Positions 16,128 to 27,850 of a stretch of 40,891 nucleotides of DNA are shown here, in pieces (the stretch's first letter is position 1; the number at the start of each line of letters is the position of its first letter). Location of the stretch: assembly GCA_019347775.1 (NCBI GenBank), contig JAHWKP010000001.1, positions 1 to 40,891 on the forward strand, written 5' to 3'. The stretch comes from Actinomycetota bacterium (lineage in GTDB: Bacteria > Actinomycetota > Acidimicrobiia > Acidimicrobiales > JAHWKP01). A program made the position numbers and the translations under genes. Below the pieces are notes generated by a model, which was given only the letters and a program-made list of their open reading frames with translations, did not search any database and had not been told where the DNA came from.

Positions 16128-17189
16128 CTACCCCAGCGAGACCAGTAGCGATGTCAGCAGCAGGATTTCGTTGGGGTTGCGGATGAGGGCCTCGTTGGCC
16201 TCGCCTATGGCTTCGAGTGCCTCCAGATAGCGCCGGGTGGCAGCCCTATCGGCACCGCCCAGCTTCGACCGGTAGTACTCGGCCAGCGTGGCGAATCCCA
16301 TGCGTAGCTCGTCGGTGCGCACCCGCCGGCGCTCGCGGCGCTGTCTCGCCTCGATGACCTTGCGCCCGGAGCCGCGCTTGCCCCACTCGCTCTCCCGACG
16401 GTCCAGCTCCTCCATCTCTGCTTGGTGACGCGCCGCCAACAAGCCCGACTCGACCGTGTCGATCATCGACGTGAGCGCGTCAACGAGATTCGACGCCCGG
16501 TGACCAGTCCCATCCAGCTGCTCGGGCACCGACGACCAGGCCTGCACGCGGGCCGCCAGAGAAGGGTCGGCCGCCAGCAGGCGCGCCCGCTCCGGCCGGC
16601 CACCGGAACTGGCCGCCGCCAGCGCGGCCGCCTCGGGATCGGCTCCCTCGGCCACCAGCCTCTCCTCTATGACTTCTGCGGCCACCGGACCGAAGTCGAT
16701 GCGAGCACAGCGGCTGGCGATGGTCACCAACTCCGGGGGGACGTGCTCGGCCAGCGCGACGAAGTAGGTCGACGGTGGTGGTTCTTCGATGGTCTTGAGC
16801 AGGGCGGGCCCCGCTTCCTCGACCAGATGGAGATCGTCGAGGATCACGACCTTACGTGGGGCCTCCACCGGCGCCTGGGCGGCGATCCGCACGACTTCAG
16901 CGGCGTCGCCGACAGACATCGCCGCCCCTTCGCGCTGGATCAGGCGGACGTCAGGGTGGATGTCGGCGAGCACCCTTCGGCAGATCTCACAATGGCCGCA
17001 CCCGGCGTCGTCGCACAGCAGAGTGGCGGCAAACGACAGCGCCGCTTGCAGCTTGCCGGTTCCCGCCGGTCCCACGAGCAGATACGCATGCACCGGCGTG
17101 CGCGCCGACGCCCGTAGACGCGCCACCGCCGCGTCCTGGCCGACTACGTCGCCATAGAGGCCCTTCGCCTCTTGGGGAGCCAGGGTCAT
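16128..17189 (-). CDS. holB: DNA polymerase III delta' subunit
   Basis: Clamp-loader subunit of the replicase. Within 353 residues it has an AAA+ N-domain with the P-loop-like LLVGPAGTGKLQAA (40-46; the usual Ser/Thr after Lys is Leu, as expected in a non-hydrolysing delta'), a four-Cys zinc module (Cys59, 64, 67, 70), and VVILDDLHLVEEAGPALLKT, EEPPPSTYFVAL and TIASRCARIDF around the SRC motif. I start it at ATG 17189, which overlaps the tmk stop (ATGA); an earlier in-frame ATG at 17228 lies inside tmk. A Lys/Arg/Glu-rich helical stretch (about 255-300) precedes the C-terminal collar domain. Confidence 0.93.
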   Translation of the reverse strand: MTLAPQEAKGLYGDVVGQDAAVARLRASARTPVHAYLLVGPAGTGKLQAALSFAATLLCDDAGCGHCEICRRVLADIHPDVRLIQREGAAMSVGDAAEVVRIAAQAPVEAPRKVVILDDLHLVEEAGPALLKTIEEPPPSTYFVALAEHVPPELVTIASRCARIDFGPVAAEVIEERLVAEGADPEAAALAAASSGGRPERARLLAADPSLAARVQAWSSVPEQLDGTGHRASNLVDALTSMIDTVESGLLAARHQAEMEELDRRESEWGKRGSGRKVIEARQRRERRRVRTDELRMGFATLAEYYRSKLGGADRAATRRYLEALEAIGEANEALIRNPNEILLLTSLLVSLG

Positions 17190-17800
17190 GACTCCAACCG
17201 CACGCGACTGCGCTCCCACGCGTCCCACACTCGCGCCGCGACGTCGTCGATCGACCCGGACCCGTCCACGACGACCCAGCTCCCGTCGTCCAGCGCTGCC
17301 AGCTGGCGGAATCCGGCAATGACCCGGTCGTGGAAATCCTCGCCGGCTGCCTCGAGCCGGTCACGCGGTCGGCCCACCCGCCCCCGCCGCAGTTCGTCGG
17401 GAACGTCGAGGAAGACCACCAGGTCGGCCGCGACGCCGCCGGTGGCCCAGCGGGACAAGGCGGCGACCTCGCCGGCGTCGAGTCCCCGGCCGAAGCCTTG
17501 ATAGGCAAGCGACGACGGGGTGAACCGGTCGGTCACCACGTGGCGCCCGGCGTCGAGTGCCGGACGGATGACTTCAGCGACGTGTTGTGCGCGGGCCGCC
17601 GCCATGAGCAACGCTTCGGCCCTCGGATCCATGTCGTCGGTGCCGTCGAGCACGAGTCGGCGGATCGCTTCACCCAACCCCGTGCCGCCCGGCTCGCGGG
17701 TCACCACGGCGTCGAGCCTCCCTGCCAGCAACCGGGCTTGGGTTGACTTGCCGCTTCCCTCGCCTCCCTCGATGGCGACGAGCCGCCCGCGCCTAGTCAT
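17186..17800 (-). CDS. tmk: Thymidylate kinase
   Basis: Phosphorylates dTMP to dTDP for DNA synthesis. The 204-residue protein has P-loop IEGGEGSGKSTQARLLAGRL (residues 10-29), the dTMP-binding TREPGGTGLGEAIRRLVL, the DRFTPSSLAYQGFGRGLD segment and the LID-like RPRDRLEAAGEDFHDRV. ATG 17800 overlaps the MFS transporter stop by ATGA; the frame stays open further upstream but only with low-complexity sequence. In many actinobacteria this kinase is fused to an MFS transporter; here the two are separate but translationally overlapped. Confidence 0.95.
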   Translation of the reverse strand: MTRRGRLVAIEGGEGSGKSTQARLLAGRLDAVVTREPGGTGLGEAIRRLVLDGTDDMDPRAEALLMAAARAQHVAEVIRPALDAGRHVVTDRFTPSSLAYQGFGRGLDAGEVAALSRWATGGVAADLVVFLDVPDELRRGRVGRPRDRLEAAGEDFHDRVIAGFRQLAALDDGSWVVVDGSGSIDDVAARVWDAWERSRVRLES

Positions 17801-19242
17801 GACTCCGGAGCCGCAGTGTGCGAGGACTCGTCGCCGTGACCAAAGAGCTCTCGCCGCATGGACATGGTGGCGAGAACCCCGGCGACCACGATGATCGCCC
17901 CGCCCAGCCACAAGGTCAGGCGCACACCGGGCAGGCTGACGCTCAGCTCCCCGAGGTGGAGTTCATGTCCGAACAGCGCACCCGAGGCGCCGTCTAGCAG
18001 CGACGACAGGACCGGCGCCGCGGCGAAGGCAAGCAGAAGGCAGAACCGCACGGCCGTATAGAGCGTGGCGAAGATCCGACCCCTGAGCACGTCGTCGACG
18101 TCGGACTGGATGATCGAGAACCCGAGCACGTACACAGTTCCGGCACACAAGCCGAGCACGCTGACGCATAACACTGCCGGCGTCAGGCTCGCCATAGAGG
18201 CTCCGACGAGGATGGCCGTGCCAGCGCCGAAGACCGCCGCGACGAAGGCGCGCTCATGGGGAAGCTTGCTCTGGAACACCGAGATGAGCACCACTCCGAT
18301 GGCGGTACCGAATCCCATGCCCGTCAACAAGAGGCCGAACCCCGCGGACCCCGCGCCCAAGACTCGCGTCGAGAACACCGGGCCGAGCGGCACGAGCATT
18401 CCGCCACCGATCAGCCCCGTCGCCAGACCGAGCATCACGGATCTGACCAGCGGGCTGGAGCGGATGAACCTCCAGCCATCGGAGAGCTCGCTGAAGGCAT
18501 GACCGAAGGACAGCTTGGGCAGGGGCTCGGTGCGCGGCTTCTCCTCGGGCAGGTGAGTCGAGGCAATGATCGCGGCGGCGCCGATCGAGAGCAACGCGTA
18601 CACCGCGAACGCCACGTTCTCCTGGTTGAGACGGTCGGAGTCGGGCAGGCCCACCCCGACGAGCCACTCGTTGGCCTTGGCCAGCAGAGCGAACACGAGC
18701 GAACCGAGAGGGAATGTGCCGTAGGCGGCCACCAGCGACAGAGAATTGGCGGTCGGGAGTTGATGGGCCGGCACGATGCGCGGGACGGTCGCCTCCTTGG
18801 CCGGCGACCACATGAGGGCCAGGATCTCCAGCGCCAGCGACACGACGAACAGCTCGAGCACGCTGTCGACGAAGGGCAGGAACAGCAGCACGACGCCTCG
18901 GCCGGCACTGCACACGACCAGCACGCGCTTGCGATTCCAGCGGTCGACGAAAACGCCGGCCACGGGCGCAAGGAAGAACCCGGGGATCAACCTCGCTGAC
19001 AGCACCAGGCCGATGGAGGCCTCGGGAGAGGCGCCGCCCACGCGAGCGGCGAGAGCGGTGATGGCGACGAACCCGATCCAATCGCCCAGGGAGGCCAGTA
19101 CTTGTGAGATCCACAGCCGCAGGAAGGCCGGCGTTCCGAAGAGCCGGATTGATTCCGGCCGGTGGGGAATCTCCTCCGGATCGACGAAGGGCGGCTTGGG
19201 AGGATGCGCGGACGAAGGCCCCGCCGAAGAGACTTCAGCCAC
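17797..19242 (-). CDS. MFS transporter next to thymidylate kinase
   Basis: A 481-residue, roughly 12-span major facilitator of the EntS/MFS_3 type. The loop between TM2 and TM3 has the signature GVFVDRWNRKRVLVV, typical of this group. The N-terminal 30 residues are hydrophilic and Pro-rich; a charged loop (about 225-250, HLPEEKPRTEPLPK) divides the two halves. The substrate cannot be read from sequence. The start is GTG at 19242, nine bases after the topA stop, and the stop overlaps tmk (ATGA). The fused or adjacent MFS-tmk arrangement recurs in actinobacteria; why is unknown. Confidence 0.9.
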   Translation of the reverse strand: MAEVSSAGPSSAHPPKPPFVDPEEIPHRPESIRLFGTPAFLRLWISQVLASLGDWIGFVAITALAARVGGASPEASIGLVLSARLIPGFFLAPVAGVFVDRWNRKRVLVVCSAGRGVVLLFLPFVDSVLELFVVSLALEILALMWSPAKEATVPRIVPAHQLPTANSLSLVAAYGTFPLGSLVFALLAKANEWLVGVGLPDSDRLNQENVAFAVYALLSIGAAAIIASTHLPEEKPRTEPLPKLSFGHAFSELSDGWRFIRSSPLVRSVMLGLATGLIGGGMLVPLGPVFSTRVLGAGSAGFGLLLTGMGFGTAIGVVLISVFQSKLPHERAFVAAVFGAGTAILVGASMASLTPAVLCVSVLGLCAGTVYVLGFSIIQSDVDDVLRGRIFATLYTAVRFCLLLAFAAAPVLSSLLDGASGALFGHELHLGELSVSLPGVRLTLWLGGAIIVVAGVLATMSMRRELFGHGDESSHTAAPES

Positions 19243-19251
19243 GGAGAGAGG

Positions 19252-22023
19252 CTACGCGGGCGGCGGTGGCTGCTCGGGGTCCGGGCCGTTCTCGGCCGCC
19301 GACTTCTTGGCCGAGGCCGTCTTCGCCGCTGCCTTCTTCTTAGCCGGCGCCTTCTTGGGGCTGGCGGCCTTCTTCTTGGTGGCCTTCTTGGATGCTGCCT
19401 TCTTCTTGGTCGCCTTCTTCTTCTTCGACGGGCCAGCGGCGCGACGGTCGGCCAGCAATTCGGCGGCCCGCTCGATGGTTATCGATTCGACCTTGTCGCC
19501 GGTGCGCAGCGAGGCGTTGGTCTCGCCATCAGTGACGTAGGGGCCGAAGCGACCGTCCTTGACCACCACCGGGCTTCCGGTGGCCGGGTCTTCACCCAAC
19601 TCCTTGAGGGGCGCCGCGGCCGCGCCACGGCCTCTGCGCTTGGGTTGGGCCAGGACGCTCAGGGCTTCGTCCTGGGAGATAGAGAAGAGCTGTTCCTCGG
19701 ACTCGAGCGACCGGGTTTCCTTGCCACTCTTGATGTAGGGCCCGTAGCGGCCATTGGCGGCCACGATCTCTTCGCCAGTCGCCGGATCGGCCCCGACCGT
19801 GCGGGGCAGCGTCAGCAACCGGAGGGCGGTGTCGAGATCTATGCCTTCCACCGACATCGTCTTGAACAGCGAAGCGGTTTTGGGTTTGTCGCCACCGTCG
19901 ACTGCCTCGCCCAACTGGACGTACGGACCGAAACGCCCGTTACGGGCCAGTACAGGAAGCCCCGTTTCGGGATCGTTGCCCAGCACCCGCTCCTCGGAAC
20001 CGGTTTCGAGGATCTGCACCGCTCGTTCGACGGTCAGTTCGTCCGGCGCGAGGTCCTCGGGGATCGACGCTCGGTCTTCGCCGCGCTGGACGTAGGGCCC
20101 GTACTTGCCCACTCGGATGATTACCGGCTCGCCGTTTTCGTCGGCGCCGAGCGGGATGGAGTTCACCTCGCGGGCGTCGATCTCGTCGAGGCGCTGGCTC
20201 ACCGCCGCCTTGAGTCCGAGCTTGCCGTCGGCGTCGGAGCCGTTCGCCTCGCCGAAATAGAAACGGGTGAGATACGGAATGGCCTCCTGATCACCGGTGG
20301 CGATGTCGTCGAGGGTGTCCTCCATCGAAGCCGTGAAGCCGTAGTCGACCAGGTTGGCGAAGTGGTGCTCCAGCAGCCCGATCACCGAGAACGCGGTGAA
20401 TGAGGGAACCAGGGCGGAGCCCTTCTTCCAGACGTAGCCCCGGTCTTGAATAGTGCCGATGATGGAGGCATAGGTCGACGGCCGTCCGACCCCCAGCTCC
20501 TCCAGAGCCTTCACCAGGGACGCCTCGGTGTAACGCGCCGGGGGTTGGGTCTCGTGCCCCGCCGGTTCGAGCGACTCAGCCGCAACCCGGTCACCCTCGG
20601 AAAGAGGTGGCAGCCGGACTTCCTGGTCGCCGAGCTCGGAGGAGGGGTCGTCGGAGCCCTCGACATAAGCCCGGAGGAAACCCGGGAAGGAGATGACCCG
20701 TCCGTTGGAGGCGAACTCGGTCTCCCGGCCCGACGCCGAGACCGCTCCGAGGCGCACCGCGACGGACTGTCCCCGGGCATCGGCCATCTGGGACGCGACC
20801 GTCCTCTTCCAGACCAGCTCATAGAGCCGGGCTTCATCGGGGCCCACCTCCCGGGCGACAGCGTCGGGAAGCCGGAAGTCGTCGCCCGCGGGACGGATGG
20901 CCTCGTGAGCCTCCTGGGCGTTCTTCACCTTCTTCTCGTAGCGGCGGGGCTTGTCGGGCACGTAGTCCTCTCCGTAGAGAGAGGTCGCCTGGCGACGGGC
21001 CGCCGACAGCGCCGTGTCCGAAAGCGTGGTGGAGTCCGTACGCATATACGTGATGTATCCGGCTTCGTAGAGCCGCTGGGCGACCTGCATGGTGCGTTGC
21101 GATCCGAAGCGCAGCTTGCGGCCGGCCTCCTGTTGCAGCGTCGACGTCATGAACGGCGCTGCCGGCTTGCGGGCCCACGGCTTCTCCTCGACCGATTTGA
21201 CCGAGAACGACGAGTCGGCCAGATCGCCGGCCAGTTCACGGGCGCCCCGCTCGTCGAGCACGACCACGTCTTCGCGCTTGAGCGCTCCGAGTTCGTCGAA
21301 GTCGCGGCCCGTGGCGAGCCGCTCACCGTCGACCGACACCAAAGTGCCCTTGAAGGTGGGATTGTCAACCGAGTCGGCGATAGCCCTGAAAGCTCCCTCG
21401 ATATCCCACCATCCGGCAGAGCGGAAGCGCATCCGCTCCCGTTCGCGCTCCACCACCAAGCGGGTGGCGACGCTCTGCACCCGTCCGGCCGACAGCTTCG
21501 GTGCGACCTTGCGCCACAGGACTGGAGAGACCTCGTAGCCGTAGAGACGGTCGAGTATCCGCCGAGCTTCCTGGGCATCGACGAGGCGCCGGTCGAGGTC
21601 TCTCGACTCGTCGATGGCGCGCTCGATGGCAGCGCGGGTGATCTCGTGGAACACCATCCGTTTGACCGGCACAGTCGGGCTCAACACCTCGAGCAGGTGC
21701 CACGCGATCGATTCGCCCTCACGGTCTTCGTCGGTTGCCAGATAGATCTCGCTGGCGTCCTTCATTAGCGACTTGAGCTTCTTCACCTGGTCGCGCTTTT
21801 TGGCACTGACGATGTAGATCGGCTTGAAGTCGTTGTCGACATCAACGGCGAGTCCGGACTTCGCCCATGGCTCACTCTTGTAGGCGGCGGGCACCTCGGA
21901 AGCTCCGCGGGGCAGGTCACGCACGTGGCCAAAGGAGGACTCGACGACGTAATCGGATCCGAGAAAGCCCGCGATGGTGCGCGCCTTCGCGGGCGACTCG
22001 ACGATTACGAGGGGCTTGGCCAT
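19252..22023 (-). CDS. topA: DNA topoisomerase I
   Basis: Type IA topoisomerase that relaxes negative supercoils. The 923-residue protein starts MAKPLVIVESPAKARTIAGF at ATG 22023. The Toprim metal site is ATDEDREGES (residues 96-105), and the catalytic Tyr326 is in AGYITYMRTDS. Four C-terminal Topo_C repeats follow, recognisable by GKYGPYVQRG, NGRFGPYVQLG, NGRYGPYIKSG and DGRFGPYVTDG, with no zinc fingers. The last ~60 residues are a Lys/Ala tail (KKKKATKKKAASKK and similar), a feature of actinobacterial TopA that aids DNA binding and processivity. An upstream in-frame ATG at 22176 would add 51 low-complexity residues and is rejected. Confidence 0.97.
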   Translation of the reverse strand: MAKPLVIVESPAKARTIAGFLGSDYVVESSFGHVRDLPRGASEVPAAYKSEPWAKSGLAVDVDNDFKPIYIVSAKKRDQVKKLKSLMKDASEIYLATDEDREGESIAWHLLEVLSPTVPVKRMVFHEITRAAIERAIDESRDLDRRLVDAQEARRILDRLYGYEVSPVLWRKVAPKLSAGRVQSVATRLVVERERERMRFRSAGWWDIEGAFRAIADSVDNPTFKGTLVSVDGERLATGRDFDELGALKREDVVVLDERGARELAGDLADSSFSVKSVEEKPWARKPAAPFMTSTLQQEAGRKLRFGSQRTMQVAQRLYEAGYITYMRTDSTTLSDTALSAARRQATSLYGEDYVPDKPRRYEKKVKNAQEAHEAIRPAGDDFRLPDAVAREVGPDEARLYELVWKRTVASQMADARGQSVAVRLGAVSASGRETEFASNGRVISFPGFLRAYVEGSDDPSSELGDQEVRLPPLSEGDRVAAESLEPAGHETQPPARYTEASLVKALEELGVGRPSTYASIIGTIQDRGYVWKKGSALVPSFTAFSVIGLLEHHFANLVDYGFTASMEDTLDDIATGDQEAIPYLTRFYFGEANGSDADGKLGLKAAVSQRLDEIDAREVNSIPLGADENGEPVIIRVGKYGPYVQRGEDRASIPEDLAPDELTVERAVQILETGSEERVLGNDPETGLPVLARNGRFGPYVQLGEAVDGGDKPKTASLFKTMSVEGIDLDTALRLLTLPRTVGADPATGEEIVAANGRYGPYIKSGKETRSLESEEQLFSISQDEALSVLAQPKRRGRGAAAAPLKELGEDPATGSPVVVKDGRFGPYVTDGETNASLRTGDKVESITIERAAELLADRRAAGPSKKKKATKKKAASKKATKKKAASPKKAPAKKKAAAKTASAKKSAAENGPDPEQPPPPA

Positions 22024-22082
22024 TGGGGCGACAGAGTGAGCGCTTAAGTACGGCCGTGTCAAGCGGGCCGCTCGGCGTGGAG

Positions 22083-22709
22083 CTAGGCGCGCTGCCTGCG
22101 GCGATGGGCCAGCCACTCGTGGCCGACGGGGATCAGCGATACGAAAATGACGACGGCGACCATGGGTAGCAACCACTTTTCGGCGTCGGGAATCGTTTCG
22201 CCGACGAGGTAGCCGAGCAGTGTGACGCCGACTGCCCAGAGCAACGCGCCCAGCACGTTGAACACGACAAATGTGCGATACGGCATCTGGGCCGCGCCGG
22301 CGACGATGGGAGCGAAAGTACGGACAATCGGCACGAAACGGGCGATGACGATGGTCTTCGATCCGTGATGCTCGAAATACGACTTCGCCCGGTCGAGGTG
22401 CTGGCGCTTGAACAATCGGGAGTCGGGACGGCGGAAGAGCGGGGGCCCGGTGATCCGACCGAATGAATAGCCGACCTGGTCGCCTGCCACGGCGGCGACG
22501 AATAGACCGACGAGAAGGAATGGCAACGGGAGAGTGAGCACACCCTGTGAAGTCAGCAGCCCCGCGACGAAGAGAAGCGAGTCGCCTGGCAGGAAGAACC
22601 CGAAGAACAAACCGGACTCGGCAAAGACGATGAGGAAGAGGCCGATGATCCCGAAAGCCTCGATCAACCCCCTCGGCTCCGGCAACGGAATCCCAAGCAG
22701 GGCGAGCAC
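22083..22709 (-). CDS. DedA/VTT-domain membrane protein
   Basis: A roughly 208-residue polytopic protein of the DedA (SNARE-associated/VTT) family. Diagnostic segments are ESGLFFGFFLPGDSLLFVAG, the FGRITGPPLF region and the conserved RFVPIVRTFAPIVAGAAQMP. DedA proteins take part in membrane homeostasis, and some flip undecaprenyl phosphate or other lipids; the exact substrate here is unknown. The annotated start is GTG 22709; TTG 22715 is an alternative with an AGAGAG about 8 bases upstream. Both lie at or just inside the hppA stop (22717), so the start is uncertain by a few codons. Longer forms would overlap hppA. Confidence 0.88.
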   Translation of the reverse strand: MLALLGIPLPEPRGLIEAFGIIGLFLIVFAESGLFFGFFLPGDSLLFVAGLLTSQGVLTLPLPFLLVGLFVAAVAGDQVGYSFGRITGPPLFRRPDSRLFKRQHLDRAKSYFEHHGSKTIVIARFVPIVRTFAPIVAGAAQMPYRTFVVFNVLGALLWAVGVTLLGYLVGETIPDAEKWLLPMVAVVIFVSLIPVGHEWLAHRRRQRA

Positions 22710-22716
22710 GCTCAAC

Positions 22717-25064
<2,348 letters not shown>

Positions 25065-25068
<4 letters not shown>

Positions 25069-25811
25069 GCTCTTGTTCTCTCTTTCTTGTGGGTTCTCTT
25101 GCTCTTTTGGTCTGCGTCAGGCTCGGAACTCTTCGGCTCCGGCCGTACGAAGATCTGGCGGGCGATCTTTTCGCCCACGGTGCGGTCCTTGCCGTCGACG
25201 CTGACGACAACGGGCCCGTCGAACGGGTGCTTTTCTCGGATCTCGATCCGCACGCCGGGGCGAAGACCGAGGGTCGCGAGGAATTCAACTACGTCCGCGT
25301 CGGTCGAGCCCGGAACGGCGACCGTGGCAACGTCGCCTGCCTCTAGGTCGTACAGCGGCGGCATCTCCGGCAGATCGGCGAGTTCAGCGGTTGGAATCGG
25401 GAAGCCGTGGGGGCACGTCGCGGGCCGGTCGAGAGCCACGAACATACGGTCCTCCACCTCCTGAGGCAGGTCGTGCTCGAAACTCCCGGCCAGGCGGTCA
25501 GCCTCGTTCCAGGCGTAACCGAGCATGTCGGAGAGGAACCTCTCCACGATGCGGTGCCTACGGATGGCCGAGATCGCGGCCCGCCGGCCCTCGACCGTCA
25601 GTTCCACGCCACGGTAGGGGCGGTGCACTGCCAGATCCCGGTCGGCCAGGCGCTTGACCGTGGCGGTGACTGTGCCGGGACTGACGCCTAGCGCCTCGGC
25701 CAGATCACCGGTGTGGATCGCTGGGGCTTCGGCCACGGGCGCGGCGCGACTGAGCCGGTACATCGACTTGAGCGTCTCGCGCTCTGAACGGGTGAGTTCG
25801 GCTAGCTGCAT
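25065..25811 (-). CDS. DtxR/MntR-family metalloregulator
   Basis: A 248-residue transcription factor. Residues 1-70 form the winged helix (GDLAEALGVSPGTVTATVKR). Residues about 70-145 form the dimer and metal domain (RRHRIVERFLSDMLGYAWNE, then GSFEHDLPQEVEDRM and the family CPHGFPIP). Residues about 150-225 form a FeoA/SH3-like domain (AGDVATVAVPG, LGLRPGVRIEI). The tail is Lys/Arg-rich. At the main metal site the DtxR Cys102 equivalent (ACxWEH) is Gly (AGSFEH), so metal specificity may be altered. The ATG at 25811 lies inside an inverted repeat and has no Shine-Dalgarno. It overlaps hppA by ATGA. Target metal and genes are unknown. Confidence 0.9.
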
Positions 25812-25850
25812 TTTTGGCGGTACGCAACTTAGTTTTCAGACTGCCAAAAA
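25811..25850. promoter_or_regulatory. Inverted repeat upstream of the DtxR-like gene (possible operator)
   Basis: TTTTTGGCGG at 25811-25820 faces CTGCCAAAAA at 25841-25850, a 9-of-10 match with a 20-base spacer. It fills most of the 45-base gap between the APC permease stop and the regulator start, and is AT-rich against a GC-rich background. DtxR-family regulators often bind palindromes at their own promoters, so autoregulation is a reasonable inference. It lacks the T-run expected of a terminator for the permease gene. Confidence 0.45.
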
Positions 25851-25856
25851 GCAAAT

Positions 25857-27776
25857 TTAGGGCGTCATGGTCCCGGCCTTGTCGGCATCGCCGCCCGGTG
25901 CGGCGTAATCGACATGGAACGGCACGGAGGTCACGACGGTGTTGGGGCGATAGAGCAGGGCCAACTTCAGGGCGAGGGCGGATTGATTGTGCAGCACGTT
26001 TTCGAAGAGCCACTTGCCCGCCACGCCCTTGCCGAGGACGAACTCGGGGATAACGACCGTCACCGTGTCGTTGGTCCAGCGCTGGTCGATCTCTTCGAGG
26101 AACCGCTCGACCGGCTCGACCAGCTCCCGGTAAGGCGAACCCTTGATCTCCAGCGGCACCGCAATGCCGAAAGCCTCCCACTGAGCCTGGATGGCCTCCC
26201 GGTCAGCCTCTTCCTGCGCGATGTAGAGGGCCATGATGTGGTTCGGCCGTAGCGAGCTGGCGTAGTCGAGCGCTTTCAGGGCCCGCCGGTCGATCCGCCC
26301 CACCAGGACTACGACGGTGTGGTTGAGAGGCTCGGGCTTCACTTCCTCCGGAGTGATCGCCAATGCCGCATCTACGCGGTCGTAATGGCGGCGGATCGCC
26401 AAGAAGACGCTGATGATCGACGGGACCACTACTAACGGCACCCACGCTCCGCTGGTGAACTTGGTGACGGCGACGACTAACAGCACTCCGGAAGTGACAA
26501 CCGCGCCAAAGCCGCTGACCGTCGCTCTGAGTTGCCACCCGGGCCGGCGCCACTTTCGCTGGTATCGCACCATCCCCGCCTGGCTGAAGGTGAACGACGT
26601 GAATACGCCGACGGCGTAGAGCGGGATCAGCGCGTTAGTCCGACCGCCGAACCCGGTAATAAGCGTTCCGGCCCCAAGGCCGAGAATGACGATCCCGTTG
26701 GAGAACACCAGCCGATCTCCTCGGTTGGCGAGCTGCCTCGGCAGAAACCCGTCTCGGGCGATTATCGAGGCCACACGAGGAAAATCCGCAAAGGCGGTAT
26801 TGGCGGCGAGCACGAGGATCCCGGCCGTCGCCAACTGGAAGACCAGGTACAGCGCCCCTTGTCCGAAGACGGCGTCGGCCATCTGGGAGAGCACGGTTTC
26901 TTCGTGACTCGGGTAGGGGCGGAGCCGATTGGCCAAAAGCGCCGTTCCGAAAAAGAGGGTGCCGAGTATCACGGCCATGATCGTGAGCGTGATGGCTGCG
27001 TTCTTCGACTCGGGCTTGCGAAACACGGGCACGCCGTCCGCCATGGCCTCGATGCCGGTCAACGCGACCGCCCCCGAGGAGAACCCCTTGAGAATAAGGA
27101 AAAGCCCGAGTTCGCCGCCAAAGACGCTCATGCCCTCGAACCGCTCTGGGTCAAGGGGAACGTCGGGGACGGGGGTCCCCAGGAATTCTCTCGCCAGCCC
27201 GTAGAAGACGAGCCCGGACAGCAGTAGGACGTAGCTATAGGTCGGTGCGGCGAACACCGCCCCCGACTCACGGACGCCCCGCAGATTCGCGAGACCGATG
27301 ATGGACAGAAGAATGAGGGCGATGCCGACTCGGTTGTCGCCCAGATGTCTGAAGGTGGGAATCGATACGAGGGCGGCAACGCCGGCCGACACCGACACCG
27401 CGACGGTGAGGGTGTAGTCCACCAACAGCGCAGCGCCGGCGACCAAAGACGGGTTTCTCCCGAGGTTCTCGCGGCTGACGACGTAGGAGCCTCCGCCGGT
27501 CGGATAGGCATGGATCGTCTGGCGGTACGACGTGACCACTATCGCAAGCAGGATCGCCACAGCCAGTGCGATCGGCACGAGCGCCGACAGCCCCAGCGCC
27601 AGGCTCGATGCGCCGACCGCGGTGACAAACAGAATTTCTTCGGAGGCGTAGGCGGTCGACGAGAGCGCGTCGGAGGAGAAGACCGGCAGCGCCAGGGTCT
27701 TCGGCAGACGCTGATGCTCGAGTTCGGCGGTCGACAGCGGACGCCCCACGAGGAACCGTTTCACGGCCGAATACAC
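25857..27776 (-). CDS. APC-superfamily permease, KimA-like (probable K+ or amino-acid importer)
   Basis: A 639-residue permease with about 12 spans in residues 45-480 and a cytosolic C-terminal domain of about 150 residues. The first helices contain the family motif LPVFSSDALSSTAYASEEIL, then AYPTGGGSYVVSRENLG. The C-terminal half (HTVVVLVGRIDRRALKALDY, VTVVIPEFVLGKGVAGKWLF) is a UspA-like cytosolic part as in KimA/YdaO. This group includes the c-di-AMP-controlled potassium importer KimA. Divergence from ceoB-ceoC, as in the Rv2690c-ceoB-ceoC order of mycobacteria, supports a potassium role. The start is GTG at 27776. Amino-acid transport cannot be excluded. Confidence 0.88.
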   Translation of the reverse strand: MYSAVKRFLVGRPLSTAELEHQRLPKTLALPVFSSDALSSTAYASEEILFVTAVGASSLALGLSALVPIALAVAILLAIVVTSYRQTIHAYPTGGGSYVVSRENLGRNPSLVAGAALLVDYTLTVAVSVSAGVAALVSIPTFRHLGDNRVGIALILLSIIGLANLRGVRESGAVFAAPTYSYVLLLSGLVFYGLAREFLGTPVPDVPLDPERFEGMSVFGGELGLFLILKGFSSGAVALTGIEAMADGVPVFRKPESKNAAITLTIMAVILGTLFFGTALLANRLRPYPSHEETVLSQMADAVFGQGALYLVFQLATAGILVLAANTAFADFPRVASIIARDGFLPRQLANRGDRLVFSNGIVILGLGAGTLITGFGGRTNALIPLYAVGVFTSFTFSQAGMVRYQRKWRRPGWQLRATVSGFGAVVTSGVLLVVAVTKFTSGAWVPLVVVPSIISVFLAIRRHYDRVDAALAITPEEVKPEPLNHTVVVLVGRIDRRALKALDYASSLRPNHIMALYIAQEEADREAIQAQWEAFGIAVPLEIKGSPYRELVEPVERFLEEIDQRWTNDTVTVVIPEFVLGKGVAGKWLFENVLHNQSALALKLALLYRPNTVVTSVPFHVDYAAPGGDADKAGTMTP

Positions 27777-27823
27777 GCGGCAAAGCTACGCCGTTGGCTC
27801 TTCGCGCAAGCGCTCATCGCTGT

Positions 27824-27850
27824 GCGGGCGGGGACCCCACCCCCGCCCGC
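27824..27850. repeat. Perfect 10-bp GC inverted repeat in the divergent promoter region
   Basis: GCGGGCGGGG (27824-27833) and CCCCGCCCGC (27841-27850) are exact complements around the loop ACCCCAC. The element sits between the permease and ceoB in the 111-base divergent spacer. It could be an operator for a dimeric regulator or a transcript hairpin. There is no poly-T on either side, which speaks against a simple terminator. A possible -10 (TACGCT, 27874-27879) nine bases before the ceoB GTG would suggest a leaderless ceoB message, but this is weak. Confidence 0.5.

Noticed and set aside
19162..21768. Very long open frames (413 and 440 codons) on the plus strand across topA
   Set aside because: They are antisense to a complete topoisomerase I with all motifs. 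High GC and codon bias leave few stops in this antisense frame, and the translations are Arg/Gly/Val-rich without recognisable domains.
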